A model generated the notes under the pieces. That model worked only from the letters and a program-made list of their open reading frames with translations, ran no database searches and was not told where the DNA came from. The position numbers and the translations under genes were made by a program. Shown here in pieces: positions 11,828 through 25,295 of a stretch of 64,000 nucleotides of DNA (position 1 is the stretch's first letter; the number at the start of each line of letters is the position of its first letter). The stretch is from the NCBI RefSeq assembly GCF_050436995.1, contig NC_134755.1, positions 5,023,001 to 5,087,000 of the forward strand. Reading direction: 5' to 3'. The stretch comes from Anticarsia gemmatalis (taxonomy: Eukaryota; Arthropoda; Insecta; Lepidoptera; Erebidae).

Positions 11828-14800
11828 CTGCATAACAATATGACTTATCAAACCAAACCACATATGAATACGAATATGGACAGATGTAACACCGAAATTT
11901 TTATTATGGATGGTGAATTTGTCGATGGAAAAATCCCTGTGAATTAAATTATACTTCGATTCGATACGTTTAAGGTAGGTAGGTATAGCTATATTTTAAT
12001 TGCGTATACAAACAATACGAACCAACAAAATTGTTGCTTAAATAAAGATGGTAAAATACACAATACTCCTATATAAAAAATCATCGTGAAATATCAGAAT
12101 AATACGGTTATAACATAATCCCGACATGTTTGGTAAGGAATGCGCCCTTTATTGCTCTCTGAGGTTTATTTACATTCTGCTATATGTACATGTACAAAAC
12201 CACTGTAGCATAAAATGTGAGAACAATTTTACATTAAGATTTTGTACGATTTAGTGAATAAACGCAAACGAGCCGGGGGATTTTAGTTGAGAGTTAATCC
12301 GATAGCACTCTACAAGTGGGTGTTATTAAAATGAATGTTTATTAGTTGTTACGCTTTGTTATTTTGTGAAATTAATGTCGATAAATAAAAGCGAGAGGCA
12401 ATTTTGTCGGTAAATATTTTTTATTTGAACCTCTGCTCATCTGGATTTTAAATTGTTGCAATAATTATAGGTTTCGTAATAGATTATATGCATAGCTTGT
12501 TTCAAAAGACATTAGTCAGTAGAATAACAAAAAACAAGAAATAATGGAAACACTTTGACGAGTGTTAAACACAGTAGGTACCTACTGAGGGAAGTTTACG
12601 ATTTAAGTAGCAGAAGCATTGTTTACTTAACCAAATGTATAAAAAAATACCGATTTGTGTACTAATCGATGTTAACCGTGACGCAATTATATTCAAGGTA
12701 ACGAAACGTTTCCTACGAATAAGAAAACAAGCAATCCTGATTGGATATTGTAAGGAGCACATTAATTAAGTGGCCATGTTTTCTATTGAACTGTCCAAAG
12801 TATATAGGTCTTAAGACGCAAATATACTCGTAGATCGTGGTGGTAATTCACTAAGGTAGGCGGTAAATTATTCGCCCACATTCGATTACTCCTGAGACGT
12901 GAAAGGTAATTATCTAAGAAACTAGTAAGTTTACACTCGTGAGAAATTCTAGACCTTTCTGTTAGTCTAACACCCACTGAGGCTGCTAAACTATTTCTTC
13001 GAGAACTGCGAAGTTAGAACATTTAAGTCCTTCGACTTACGAAATTGCTATTGTGCAATTTTGTTCAAAATTGTATATTGAGTAGATCCCTAGACGAAAT
13101 TTGTATTACGAATTTAAGCATCTTAAGCTGAACAGTTGCAATTAAAATTACACTTGTTAATTATTTTGTGAGAACAAGAAAGAGCTAACGTAAAAGTAAA
13201 CTAGAATAATAATAGTTACAATCATTTGAATAACGTCGATGTGCTAAAACAAGAAACTATAACATCATAATCACGAATATCAAAAGCCAACTTCGAAACT
13301 GAAAGCTGTTAAGACCGCATACAATAGCCAGTACCCGGCCCAAGTGCCTAATAAAATTTAATTTCATTCGCCAAATATTCCTCATAACTTATCCCTTGGC
13401 CTTCCTATCTCTTATCCGCATCATAGAGCTCATATTCAATAACTCAAGGCATCAGATCTTATCGGAAGCAATTTTCATTAACATGGTTAACTCCTTTAGT
13501 TAGTAAATTACTAACCCCTTGAACAGTTTCAGTTAACTATTCCAATTTAGTTTGAATGTTTCCTTTCTTGATTACAGAGCGTTTTGGAATTGATGGGATA
13601 TTATTGTGAGTCGACTTAGTTCACCTATTATTGACTGTTTGGGTAAAGCATGAAAGCCACGTCTGACATTTTGTTCGGCTGATTGATGATTGTATGTTAT
13701 GTATGCACGCATAATGAAACAAAGGCTATTTGGAATCGTGTTCCTGTTCCAATTATTTGAACAAAGCTCCCCACATACAATATTGTTCGATTACATACAG
13801 GAATTTTAATGGCGAAAGGCATACGTTGATTGTTTAGACAATGCGGAAAATCCGTGCTTCCCGTTTAACATTTCAATTAGGAACATAATCGCTTTTGTAA
13901 ATAGAACATGTTATTTGCTTTGTAACATATTAGAAGCACAATATCCTGGTAAAAACTGGAGCGGTAGCATAGCATAATTTACTTTTGAATCTCATTTCTT
14001 AATTAAAGTTTAAATGAACGGACAAAGCGGTGACACGAGCAGCCACGGAGATGAACGAAACTGTGCGACGACTGTCTAACCAATCAGTCCAAACCATTTG
14101 AAGATTATTTCGTTTGGTAGAAAATCAAGATACCAATTACTATTAAATCCACAAATTCGAACTGGTCACATATTTTATGTTTCCATAGATTTAACACTAT
14201 GGATTATTAATTTTTTTTTTATGTATGAATGCCAAAAAGTTCACCTCTAGTATGATTCAATGCAAACAGTTTATTATTTTTTCTATTTATGAAAATTAAA
14301 GCATAATTCTTCTAAAAATAAAACATCTTCTAAAATATACAATTTTAAGAGTATATTACGCTCACAGCTAGTTTTAAATTAGCGGTATGTTTTTATTATT
14401 TCTGAAGAGTTTTACGACGCATAATGAAAAAGCCATTTTCTACGAAATATCGAAATCTTAACACGTGTAGCCCTCATAGAATACGGTTCAGGCCCTACGA
14501 TCCTATCAGATCGGTTCAAGCGACCCTGAAATTCTTATTCTTATTAAATACTATCAGTAAATAACACGCCCGTACCTTTGTGTATAAGATAAGTCTGTTA
14601 TGGAGAAAATTGTTACTCGTTTCATTCTTAACAAGTAACAGTTTTCTCTTTAGCCAGTACCTACTCGTACAAGAATAAAAATGAATAATTAATTAAGTTA
14701 GACTAACATGCGTAGATGTTGCAAATTATCTCAAAGGCCCAGTTTTAATGTTTGGGTAGAAATTAACTTATATTCTCCTATTAGGATATTCACAGCAGCA

Positions 14801-15164
14801 GACCCGAATATCGTAATGTATCCGAATTTTAGCTACAGCTATAGGTGGCATACTTCTACCTACCCTTTTAATAACAACATATCTAATATTAAAGAAACAT
14901 TCTACCTATTGATTACAATAGTAAATAAAGGTATCCTTCAATAAATACCTATTGAAAAAGTTTTCCGGTTTCTCCCATTGTTTGGTGTTTCAAATGAAAG
15001 TAGTTTGACTTCTTTGCCTTTCGTTTTCTCTAGAGGGTGAGTGAAGTTCGAGGTCATGTCTGTAAATATCTACTACTGAATAGCTTCCGCAACAACCTTG
15101 ACTCTCCAAGGACTGTTCTTTATAGTTCGAACTAGTAGTTAGTTTTAACAATGGGTAAATAAAC

Positions 15165-16301
15165 ATGCCATCAAAAACATTCTGTAAAAACCTCAAGTCT
15201 CGCCGTAAAAAGTTGTGAGATCTATATAATACCAAGTCGATTAATCTATTTAGTCTCTACTTAAAGGACCTTCTGTCTTAAGTTATTACGTATGTTATTA
15301 TCATGCCAATTAAAAAAAATACCTTTAAAACAAATAGACCGACCTGGCCATCGCATGATTTAATTATTAGTATGTATCACACTAATCAGCACGACGCGAC
15401 GAGAAGTTAATGCTCCTGAAATGTTAATGGCGAATTTGTGTTTTCTTGCGATGACCAAGTCGATCTATTTGTTTTAAAGGTATTTTTTTTAATTGGCATG
15501 ATAATAACATACGTAATAACTTAAGACAGAAGGTCCTTTAAGTAGAGACTAAATAGATTAATCGACTTGGTATTATATAGATCTCACAACTTTTTACGGC
15601 GAGACTTGAGGTTTTTACAGAATGTTTTTGATGGCATCTCACTTCTTTTTGTAGAGCGAACATAAGTCCAATTTGTATGGAAAGACGTTTTTTTTTCATA
15701 ATTCAACATATTTTCCTATGGGAATGTTGTTCAGTTTCATGGGCTAAACACCCTTACACACTCTATACCCCCTCCCGTTATGCCTCATATAGTAGGTACC
15801 TATTTATTTTATTTTCTACATTAATAATAATTCATTAACTGCAAATGTAACCTTGTAATCTTATACATTTATATGGGATTACAAAGTTATTGTTGCAGTT
15901 GGTGTATTTAGAAAACTGGACCGAAATTAGAAAATATTACATTTTTCCCATGATTAAGACACTAAACCCTATTTGTATTCTAAATTTTAAGCTTCTAAGT
16001 CTGCTAGAAGTACCTTAGACTTTTGATGATCGGTGAGTCAGTGAGTCAGTGAATCAGTGAGTGACAAAATTCAAAATTTTAACAAGTTGTCATTCTTAAA
16101 CCACTGGTTCAAATTGACTGAAATTTTAAATATACCGTGTTTATACAATGACTAATAAGCTGAAAATCCAGGCTTCTTGTTTTATCCACAACGAAATTAT
16201 TGGGGTGTCAAAAATAGCCCGAATTGCTTCGAGAAAAGGATGTTACGGCCGTGCCGCTTTTTTTTGCTCGACTTGCGGGGGCACTTCCGTGCCCCCAGAT
16301 A
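15165..16301 (+). mobile_element. 1.1-kb foldback element, copy 1
   Basis: It begins ATGCCATCAAAAACATTCTG. The first 473 bases (15165-15637) are a palindrome with arms of about 190 bases around a centre of about 90 bases. Next comes a unique tail with an imperfect 22-bp hairpin (15839-15898) and short GTGAGTCA-type tandem repeats (about 16028-16064). The end is a perfect 8-bp GC hairpin, GGGGGCAC-TTCC-GTGCCCCC, followed by AGATA. Boundaries come from comparing the three copies in this window. No target-site duplication is visible and no protein is encoded, so it is non-autonomous. A terminal hairpin without target duplication suggests a Helitron or Helentron relative, but the standard CTRR ending is absent. 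Confidence 0.8.
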
Positions 16302-19300
16302 TGGTGTATTGTTCATTGAAATAACTATCATCGAAAGAAGTTTGTAATAATCGATCGTATTCAATATTTGTTTTGACCAAATTAAATTCATCAAAGGAAA
16401 ATCATTTCATTTGAGGACCGCGATATCGTCCGCATGTAATAAAATCCTAGTTATTCCAGGGTTTATAAAGTATCTGTCAGCCATTTTCATCAAAACCCAT
16501 TCTCTGTTGTAGGTTAGTATTTAAATTTTCAATTCGTAAAATTAAAGTAAATATTTGCGCTAAGTTTGGTACAATAAGAACATAATATCTATTTAAATTT
16601 AACGTTTTTTATTGAATTAATTGTACCGAAATAAATTTGCTATAGTCATATCCTATTAAAAATCTTGTCTTATTTTCACAAATAAATTCCTAGTTCACGT
16701 CCAAAGACTCCTTTATTTAGTGCACACAGATAGGTATTACAACTAGCGATCTATTTCTATGTGATTCGGATCGGACTGTCCGCAATCATTGGTCTGCGCT
16801 GTGTCCGGAAATTGGCACCGCTTGGCCGGACACCGGCCCGTCCCGGACGGAGTTGCTCACGGTGCCACGCTGCCAAGATAAACTTGGCGGTAATAATTTG
16901 GTTAGAAATTAATGGTGGAATTAATTTTAATGTTAGTAATTTAGTTTAGTAAATAGTATATTACTTAATTTATTAACACGTGAGGCAACGTAAAGTCACC
17001 ATGTGCAATGTAAAAATAATTTTCAATATTTACTTTCCGCTTCCTATATTTAATGAAGGACAGAACATTCTTAACATAAATTATCAAATGTTTGTGAGAA
17101 ATTCCTCTTTTAATTGCTAGAAACATAATAATCCTGGTAATCCTGTTTAGACAGTCAGTAAACTTAGTAAGAAAGTTAAAAAAGATATAATTAAAAAAAA
17201 TACAGTAATAACAATTAAAGATATTTCCGCGTTCAACGTAATCATAAAAAAAATGTTTACTATAAAATTCCAAAAGTAAAAGTAACAATTTCTAAGAAAT
17301 ACGTCTGACCTTGGTCTTGAACTCTGTTTGATTCCACTTGGCTACATAAAAGGTGAAACAATTTCCTTTCAGCCGCACGTTCGCAACAATATTACATTAC
17401 ACTGAACAAATTTAAAGAACTGCCGATTTTCTTGTTAAAAGTGTCAATAGCAAGCAGTAACCTTCTGACGGTAACCCGAATTCCCTATATTCGTATTGCA
17501 AGGCAATGATGTAAATAGATAAAAAAAAAACAAAGAAATTAATTGCTTGGATTACACAAAAAATTCTACGCCCAAAAACGTGCTTCAAATGTAACAACCC
17601 ATTTGAAAATTCAATTACCAGAATCCCACAATTTTGAAATCAAATAAACCAAACACGATTCCAATTTCCTAATTATCGTGAACGTATAGATAATTACTCG
17701 AAAGGCTCAGTTTATAACAGAGACAACGGGGTCTGGCCTCTGAAGATTGAAGTGGCCTTATCCATTATTTATCCAAATGTCTTGTCATAATTAGTTCAAT
17801 TAGTTAACTGGTCCAATTAAGAATTTCCATCCATCTAGTGAATTGCGGCAATTCCTTCCTGAGGGGATGTTTTAGGAAGATAAATGTCTGGCCTTAGCGT
17901 TTTGCTATCTTGTATAATATTATCATTATCTATCAATATTTAGCGAAATGGTTTCCTGTTTGTCTCTTCTGTTGGTTTATTAGTTTCATTAAGTATTTTG
18001 GGACGCGTATCGAATTCTTTATTTAATTTTCTTATTATGAATGGTTGATTCAATTTTCTTTTAATGAAGTGAACTCCCACACATATTAATTTTGGCTACT
18101 TGAGACTGTATAATCATCTTATACAACACAAGCAAATTACATTATTCCGCGTGACTAATCATTACAATCGGTAAGTAAAACGAAATAATTTAATGTTACT
18201 TCGTAAATAGTAACGAATGTACTATAATAGAATAAATAACAAATGCACTGAACATTTATTCATATCTCAAGATCCTTGTTACTTATTAGATCCTCCGAAT
18301 AATTTGACTGCAATAACATCTTCAGAGAGCATAAGGGCTCCACTACCTGTTTATACAGGCATTAACACATACCTTAATTGCTCTAAAGTTGTTCTTACCT
18401 ACCCTGATGTTTTCCTTTACCTTCAACAATAACGCTATCCTGATTGCGGTGTTCTAGGTTCAACATTTACCTTAGCAATACAAAGTCCAACAACATAGAC
18501 ACGTTAGTTTCAAACTGTGGGATTGGGTTTCAAGTTAACATGTACTGTTGTTGTTCACAGCCTCTAGTTTATCCTATTGTTGAGTATCGGTGATACAATG
18601 TATTTGAATGCACGTATATGAAATGCATTTCTGTTTTGTGTTAACGCTGAGAATCTGTTCGACATGTGGTCAAGTTTTGCAATTGTTTTTGGTTTAAAGT
18701 ACAATGTGTGTACAAAACATAATATGGGTAAAGTAAAGCTTTTAAGTATAATGTAAGGATTCTTGGAAGTAGTGTAAATAAGTCTATTTTATATTGTTTC
18801 GACAGTAGGTCTTTTCAAGTATTTTTTCTTTGCGTAAAATAAACATATTTCTACGCAGTCATAAATGGTATGGACTATTTGTTCGCGATGAATTAATAAT
18901 ACCTATCTTTTAGTACGGACATAATTCTAAGTACTTATTTTTCTCTCTGCCGGTAAGAAGTTCTAACAAAAGAAATAATATTGTTTTAGTGCTACCGATT
19001 TTCAGACAGTGTCTTTCAAATTCTTTTCTTTAGTAAAATTAATTTGGTAGGTTTTATAAAGTTAATTAATGTCAAAATAAAACATAATTTAGACTAAACA
19101 AACATTCTACAAACATAATACAAATTTAATGAAGGAAATTAATCAAAAATTAATTTGGATAAACTTTTCTTAAACTGGAACATTTCACTGTTCGAAGTGC
19201 AAAACAATTTTCTTAGAGTGACGAAGTACTAATTTGAAGTACTAGAGATACTTTGTCTTCAATTATTCAGCGAAGCGCCGACAAACAAACTTAAGTGTTT

Positions 19301-20791
19301 AATCAAGATCGAACGGTGGAGCAATTAAATATCAAGGACATCGACGAAACAAACAGGGAAAATCTGATCCGTACAATGCGTAACGTTTTTCTAAGCGTTA
19401 TCTCTGAAAGTTTTCCGATAAATGAATGACGAATAAAGCTGGTGAATGTAGAGAAAATAAGATAAAATATTATTTGCTTTCAGGCCTCTTAGTTCCTATG
19501 GGTACTGTTCCATTGTATTGGCCAATCGTACTGGGATTGCAGGATTTGATGGTTCCTTTACGTTTAGTGTGATCTTGATCAGAGCTTAAACTAAGACGGA
19601 CGGCCTTTATGTCATCATACAGGTTTATATGTTTGTTTTTTTGACAGCCGAGTAAACGTATAAGCCAACGTCAATACTCCCCGCACTTGCAGACACGAAG
19701 TGTCGATAAAATTTAATATTTATCGATTTCGATTTTACGAGGTTATTTGTTTGCATAGTCGGCGATTTTCGCTCTTGGCATAGAAAGAGCTTTGAGATTT
19801 CTGATAAAAGTGTAATGGTAAGTTAATGCCAGAAGAATGGCCTCAGGGCGTTAGATTTATATTTTGGCCTTACCACAACTTTTCATCTTAAGTGCAATAG
19901 CACCGTATTATTAGCCATTTTATATTTTTGCACGTTTTAGAAGCAATTTCAGTTTTTGCTTTTAGAGCTAGAATTTTACAGTGCTGCATAAATCTGAGAC
20001 TCAAGGCATAAATTATATTAGAGTGCATTTGAAAGTGAAAAGTTAATTGAGCATTAGAAGATATTGCAGCGATTACGTTACGTTCTGGAAACGCCATAAC
20101 TATGTTCCACACGCCAAAGCGTTAACACAATTGTTCTTGCCACAAAGTAATCCACATACCGTCGGTCTTCAAAGCAATATAACTTGTAACATAGCCGTTT
20201 GAGTCAGTAATCTCGCGTTTTACTCGCGCACAAACCGTAGCTAATTGAAACTATTTCCCGAACATTCGGAGGATTCCTTTTGATCTCTCGCTTGGCGAAC
20301 TTAGCTGCTGAACCACGATGCTTTATGGGCTGAATTATAGTAAGTCACGATCTAAAGTTTCATTGGATATCGCACGCTATTGGGGCAAGCTCACTGCGCT
20401 TAATCTCTCGGGTGTGGATGAATTTTCTGTAGCCTGAATTATAGAACTTGGGTGATTTTCAATAAGGTTACGACTGAGTGCGCTTGCATTATTTTATGCC
20501 ACAATTTCGTAAGTCGTTTTCATAATTTTGGTAAGTTTTGATATTCAGTAAAAGTAAATTAAGGAATGTAACAGACCTTTTTCTTTGTTTATCAGTTATA
20601 TTTCTAATAAAGACCAGCGAAATTTTTGCTTTGGAGTGTCAATTTGAGCTCAACACCTATACTTTTATCACAACAAAAACAAAGTCATTATCCGAGACCG
20701 TATGAAGAGATAGTTTTATCTAAAACAAACACGTTAATTGACTCTTACCCTCGTTATCTCATGCTTAAAAACGGTCATCGAAATCGAGCCG

Positions 20792-20815
20792 TATTAAATC
20801 CAGACACTATTCAGT
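20792..20815 (+). promoter_or_regulatory. Possible core promoter of the nested gene
   Basis: TATTAAA at 20792-20798 is followed by TCAGT at 20811-20815, which matches the arthropod initiator consensus TCAGT. The spacing of about 21 bases is shorter than the usual 26-31, so the TATA assignment is doubtful. If TCAGT is the start site, the 5' UTR would be about 22 bases. Confidence 0.3.
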
Positions 20816-20834
20816 GATACTTTGAACCGACAAC

Positions 20835-21251
20835 ATGAAGTACTTATTCCCTTTACTTTTACTATTAGTTAGTGAGTTGTGTGAAGGGAGAGTGGCGATA
20901 AAAGAGGCTGATGTGATTCCGTTGCCAACTAGTGATGTGAAAGATAGACCAGCTTTGAATTATCCATGCAGATTCAGGACTTTGCAAGGAGGGGATGCTT
21001 ATCCGTCCGTTGTAGTGAGGTGGCATGGACAAATACAGAGAATGACTTGGAATTCTAATGGAGAAGTAACATATGAAGAGAATTATGTACATCCTACTCA
21101 GTCTCATTCTTATCCATCTAGTGGTGGTCTTTCGGGTGATTCGGGAACAACTAACTCGGATCCTTTTGCTGATGCCTCGGTAGTGCCTGATGATTATTTG
21201 CTTGGTGATATTGTGTCGGCGTTCAGTAAAAATTGTCACCGTCCGTATTAA
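20835..21251 (+). CDS. Small secreted protein of unknown function, intronless nested gene
   Basis: This is a 138-codon open frame in strongly AT-rich DNA. The start context CAACATGA is a good insect initiation context. Residues 2-18 form a classic signal peptide: K2, then the hydrophobic run LFPLLLLLV, with likely cleavage around CEG18. The mature part of about 120 residues has two cysteines (C45 and C134) that could form one disulphide. It has a basic and aromatic middle (residues 62-72, including RWHGQIQRMTW), a Ser/Gly/Thr-rich linker (95-108) and an acidic stretch (109-125). It ends NCHRPY. No membrane segment follows the signal peptide. I do not recognise the family; a lepidopteran-specific secreted protein is my best description. 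It lies antisense within intron 2 of the CUB gene. No canonical AATAAA follows; ATTATAAAA near 21270 is the nearest variant. The hydrophobic start and its length argue against a chance frame. Confidence 0.68.
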   Translation: MKYLFPLLLLLVSELCEGRVAIKEADVIPLPTSDVKDRPALNYPCRFRTLQGGDAYPSVVVRWHGQIQRMTWNSNGEVTYEENYVHPTQSHSYPSSGGLSGDSGTTNSDPFADASVVPDDYLLGDIVSAFSKNCHRPY

Positions 21252-22919
21252 AAGAATGGTTTGATTGAATTATAAAATGGTTTAAAGAATTTGTGTTTTA
21301 TTATTGCCATGGTTCACTTTGTTGATACAAAACTTCCATACATACACACACTTAAAGTATTATTTTATGGATTAATTAGTAAGTTTATATCATTATTAAA
21401 ATAACCAAAGTAATATTTAAAGTTAAACACGCTCCAGAGAATAGTAAATTAATACACTAATTTGTCGCCGATAGTAACTTGCAACTTAACTAAGCCCTAC
21501 CTTAATCACTTGAAGAAACGTATGTAAATTATTTATCACAGTTGACTACACAACTTTTCACTTACAATATCGACTTAACAACCTTTAATACAATAAGTGA
21601 GTTATGTTTAAAACTAAGTTACCACTTAATCTTCAAGCAGAACCACTTTCGTGGTAGGATTACAGTGGCCCAAATCCCTATATTTTAGTTAGTTTCGAAC
21701 ACAAATTCAGTTTGGAGTGAGTTCGCCAGCTTTATTATTAATCGTTCTCTATACACGATGCTGGATTAATTGTTACAAGGTTTTGAAGAAAACGCTTTAG
21801 TACGTTAAAATATTCTGACTTGGGAATTTAGTGGAATACATTAGGACTTAAACTACCTCTCTTTCTAGTAACTGCGATATCATATGACATGATAAATTAA
21901 TATTGAGTTCAAATGTACTGTTTTATAAAATAATTCATAAAACAGGACATTTTAGAGGTTTTTCATATTCATTAGACAATTCTAAAAGTCGACACAATTT
22001 TGTCGTTCGCAGCCCTTTCTTATATTTGTATTGGAACACTTTTAATTTGTTAGTTTTATTTCAGCTACTGAACAAAGATAAGTAAATTGTAATACTGAAA
22101 TAAAAAGCGACAGTCATAAGTCATCCTCCTCAAACATTTGAAACGCTTACACTTAAAAACAAATCTTGGTAATTCATATTGTCTGAAATAACAAATAAAA
22201 TTAACTTTCTTCTTACTTTGAAGCCAATTTAATTTGCTCTAAACCCCAATTTAAATTACAGCGTATAATCTAAATGCTTTATATTTTTCTTTTAAAGTGG
22301 GGTGACTTTTTTGTCAGTATTCCAATTGACCTGTTTCAGACGAAGCATTTTGATGAACTTAGTTCATACAATTAGACTAACAAACAACTTCTCTAACTAA
22401 ATTATTAGTGTAGTTTGAACATATAATCCGTCAGGACCTCTTATCGTAAATCATTCCCTAATTTGTTGGGCTGATAACAATTTCAGTACATTCTAAGGAG
22501 TGTCACGTAAATAATTAACATTACACAGACCCATATTGTTTTAAAGTCGTCGGGGGCAGAGTTAATGTGTTCTTAAGGGTCGCATTGTCTGCGGTGCACA
22601 AACACCGAAAGTTTGGTCATAAACGACGACCGTAGTTCACGATCTTGGACGTAACGATTAGAGAGAGAGACTTGAACAAATTCTCTTGATGAATTCGTTA
22701 AGTTTTCTGCGATGTCTGGGCAAGTGAAAGAGAGGACGTTTGGAGCTAATGCCGAAGTTGCTAATCTAGTAATAGCATATTACTGTCTCATATCAATTTG
22801 AGAGTCTGAAAGTAAATGGACCGCAACGTACGGTGATCAATTCTAAGTTTCATCGAGCAAACAGCAGTGAAAGGAATTAGTAAAAGTTTGATGTTATTCT
22901 GTAAGATTTATAGTCCAAG

Positions 22920-22939
22920 TAATTTACTTAAGTAAATTA
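22920..22939. repeat. Perfect 20-base palindrome
   Basis: TAATTTACTTAAGTAAATTA reads the same on both strands with no spacer. It lies in intron sequence with no neighbouring feature. It could be a binding site for a dimeric factor or chance in AT-rich DNA. Confidence 0.5.
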
Positions 22940-23344
22940 TATTCTCTTGTCTAAACTTTCTTTACGTGAAAAACGATTTGCAATTAGGATCCCAGGTATA
23001 AGATAATAAGAAATATTACTGTTTGTTAAGTCATAATATTGTCTTAATAAATTATAGGTATCCATCTTGCAGGTGCCCTATTATCTTAGCTTCTTATTTA
23101 ATGTAATCTGAAATGATAAGGTGCTTAAGATAAATCTCTATAATCTGAGACTATGTGCAATGTACTAAGACAAGAGATATTACCCATTAAATGGATTGAT
23201 GCCTTTACTAACTATTTTAATAAGTCTGTGAGATGAATGTTTAAACCTTTAATTTGGTTTTATAATGTGAAAGAGAATAATAACATTCATGGTAATTTTC
23301 TATTATTGAATGCAAATTCGGAGCATTAAATATTATCCAACCCG

Positions 23345-23425
23345 TAAACATCAGGAACTGCTGGTCACCATGCCAGTACCAATGGTCGAGAGGTCATGGG
23401 TTCGATTCCCTAAAAAAAATCTGAC
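23345..23425 (+). repeat. tRNA-like SINE head fragment
   Basis: GGTCGAGAGGTCATGGGTTCGATTCCC contains a good RNA polymerase III box B (GGTTCGATTCC). The upstream half does not fold into a tRNA, so this is a SINE remnant and not a tRNA gene. Confidence 0.4.
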
Positions 23426-25295
23426 TAAAGTTTATTTATCTATAATTAGACAAATTAGAAATACCAATCATTTATTCGTATCAAATGAATACCGAATTGT
23501 AATGAGTCTATTTGATACCTAAAATTGATCCCTACAATAAAAATATCTAACAATGGAAAATCGGCCCTCAGCAACGATAATTCAAAAGTGACGTTTTCAA
23601 AAGTTCTCTTTGAGTGCGAAATGTCAGATTAACGAACTCATTAAACAACTTGTACACATTTTCCGACAAGTTTGGAAATGAAAGCTGCGTAATTCGATAA
23701 CACGTGAAACGAAACTTATTTGAAGACTTTAATATTATCAGGAAGAACATTGTGTTTGATTCGTCAGGTGTTGGGTAGAATTATCATTCAGATATTTTAA
23801 AATTAGAAAATATATTGGAGTGTAATTTAGATATATTATTACAATCAAATATGTTTGAACGTTCGTTTATCTGCTGAATATGTTTAAGTATCTGTAAATT
23901 GTTTTTTTAATTTAAAAATAAGAGTACACAGTTTTATAAAGGCATATTTAATATCGGTGGGTTTTATAAGATTGTAATCCAATTTGATACAAAGTAAGAG
24001 TTGACCTTATTTTATACAGTTCAATGTCATTAATTATAACTAAACCATTTGAAGTTGTAATACTATACAAAACAATATTTAAAGTAATTCAAGTTATTTG
24101 TTTTGAATCATAAATAGGGTATTCTTTTAAACAACATTATGTCGTAATATTTTATTTCATACCTCATTATCAAAGGATATTTTGATTGAAATTAATTTAA
24201 AATTTCTTAGAACATCAATCTTAGGTTTAGATTAATGTGAAAAGTCTCGCAATAATATGAGACATTCGTTTTATTTTCGAAATAATTATGTTTTATTCAA
24301 GTATACTATGAAAAGGTTTTATTTAGAATTTGTAATATGATTTTAATTGATATCTCTGATTCAGTAGACTACTTGAAGTAATCACTTAAACTTTTTGACC
24401 TTTCCTTTCCTCTGACATTTGAGCCCTTTGCTCAACAACTTGCTTTTTTTGACAGGAATGTAATTTGTCTGATAACTATTCAAAATGCTTCGTATCTAAA
24501 CTAATTATGGTTAGTTTCTCATCATATATTTTTTTTTTAGATATAATTGTTTTAGTAAACCAAAAATCATGATTTAGAATTCAGCTGAAACAAACGAAAA
24601 TATTTAAGCCTTGTTATTAAAATTAATCTACGATAATTAAAAAGCCTTTGATAACAAAACGACGATAAATATCACAAGTAAAGTTAAATATTTTTATCCC
24701 AAAATAACAAGACAAAATGTAAGATTAACAGGACAGGAGATAACAACATAACAAGCGTGACCTGAAAATCCTATTGTTCCCCATCTGTATCAAGATTCAA
24801 TAAACAAGAGGAGATACGATCCCGGGCCGAAACTCGCGACGATCATAAAAGGCAAAAGCACTATCCTTATTATAACTTAATATAGAAAATATACGAGGCC
24901 ATATTATTTTTCATAAAGGCAAACAACACCTGTCCTTGCTTTCATACTAAAATTAGAAAAAGTTTATCTTGTTAGTGCACGTAAAAACAGGTCATCCGAT
25001 TGATTAGAAAGTTTTTACTATCGGAAACGTTTTCTTTTGTAGGTTATTAAAAGTTGTATGATAAAAGTACTGGGGCTAAAGCTTTTTTGTTACTAAGGCA
25101 TCGAAACGCGTTATTCTCACTGATTAAGAACTCTTGCGACTCTGTTGTCAAGTTAAAGGCCGATTCTACTATCTATATCTATACTATATATCCCTTCTTA
25201 GTTATTTATTAGTTTTTCTTTAATAAATAAGGAAAATACATAAGTTGAAATGACATAGTATCATCGATACTATTCACATTCGACATGAAAACATA

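Noticed and set aside
16022..16066. GTGAGTCA tandem repeats considered as a minisatellite or CRISPR-like array
   Set aside because: It is only a few units of 7-8 bases, and the same units occur at the same place in all three foldback elements.
20865..21239. - strand frame of 124 codons
   Set aside because: It is the shadow of the secreted-protein gene on the other strand, with no signal peptide or family features.
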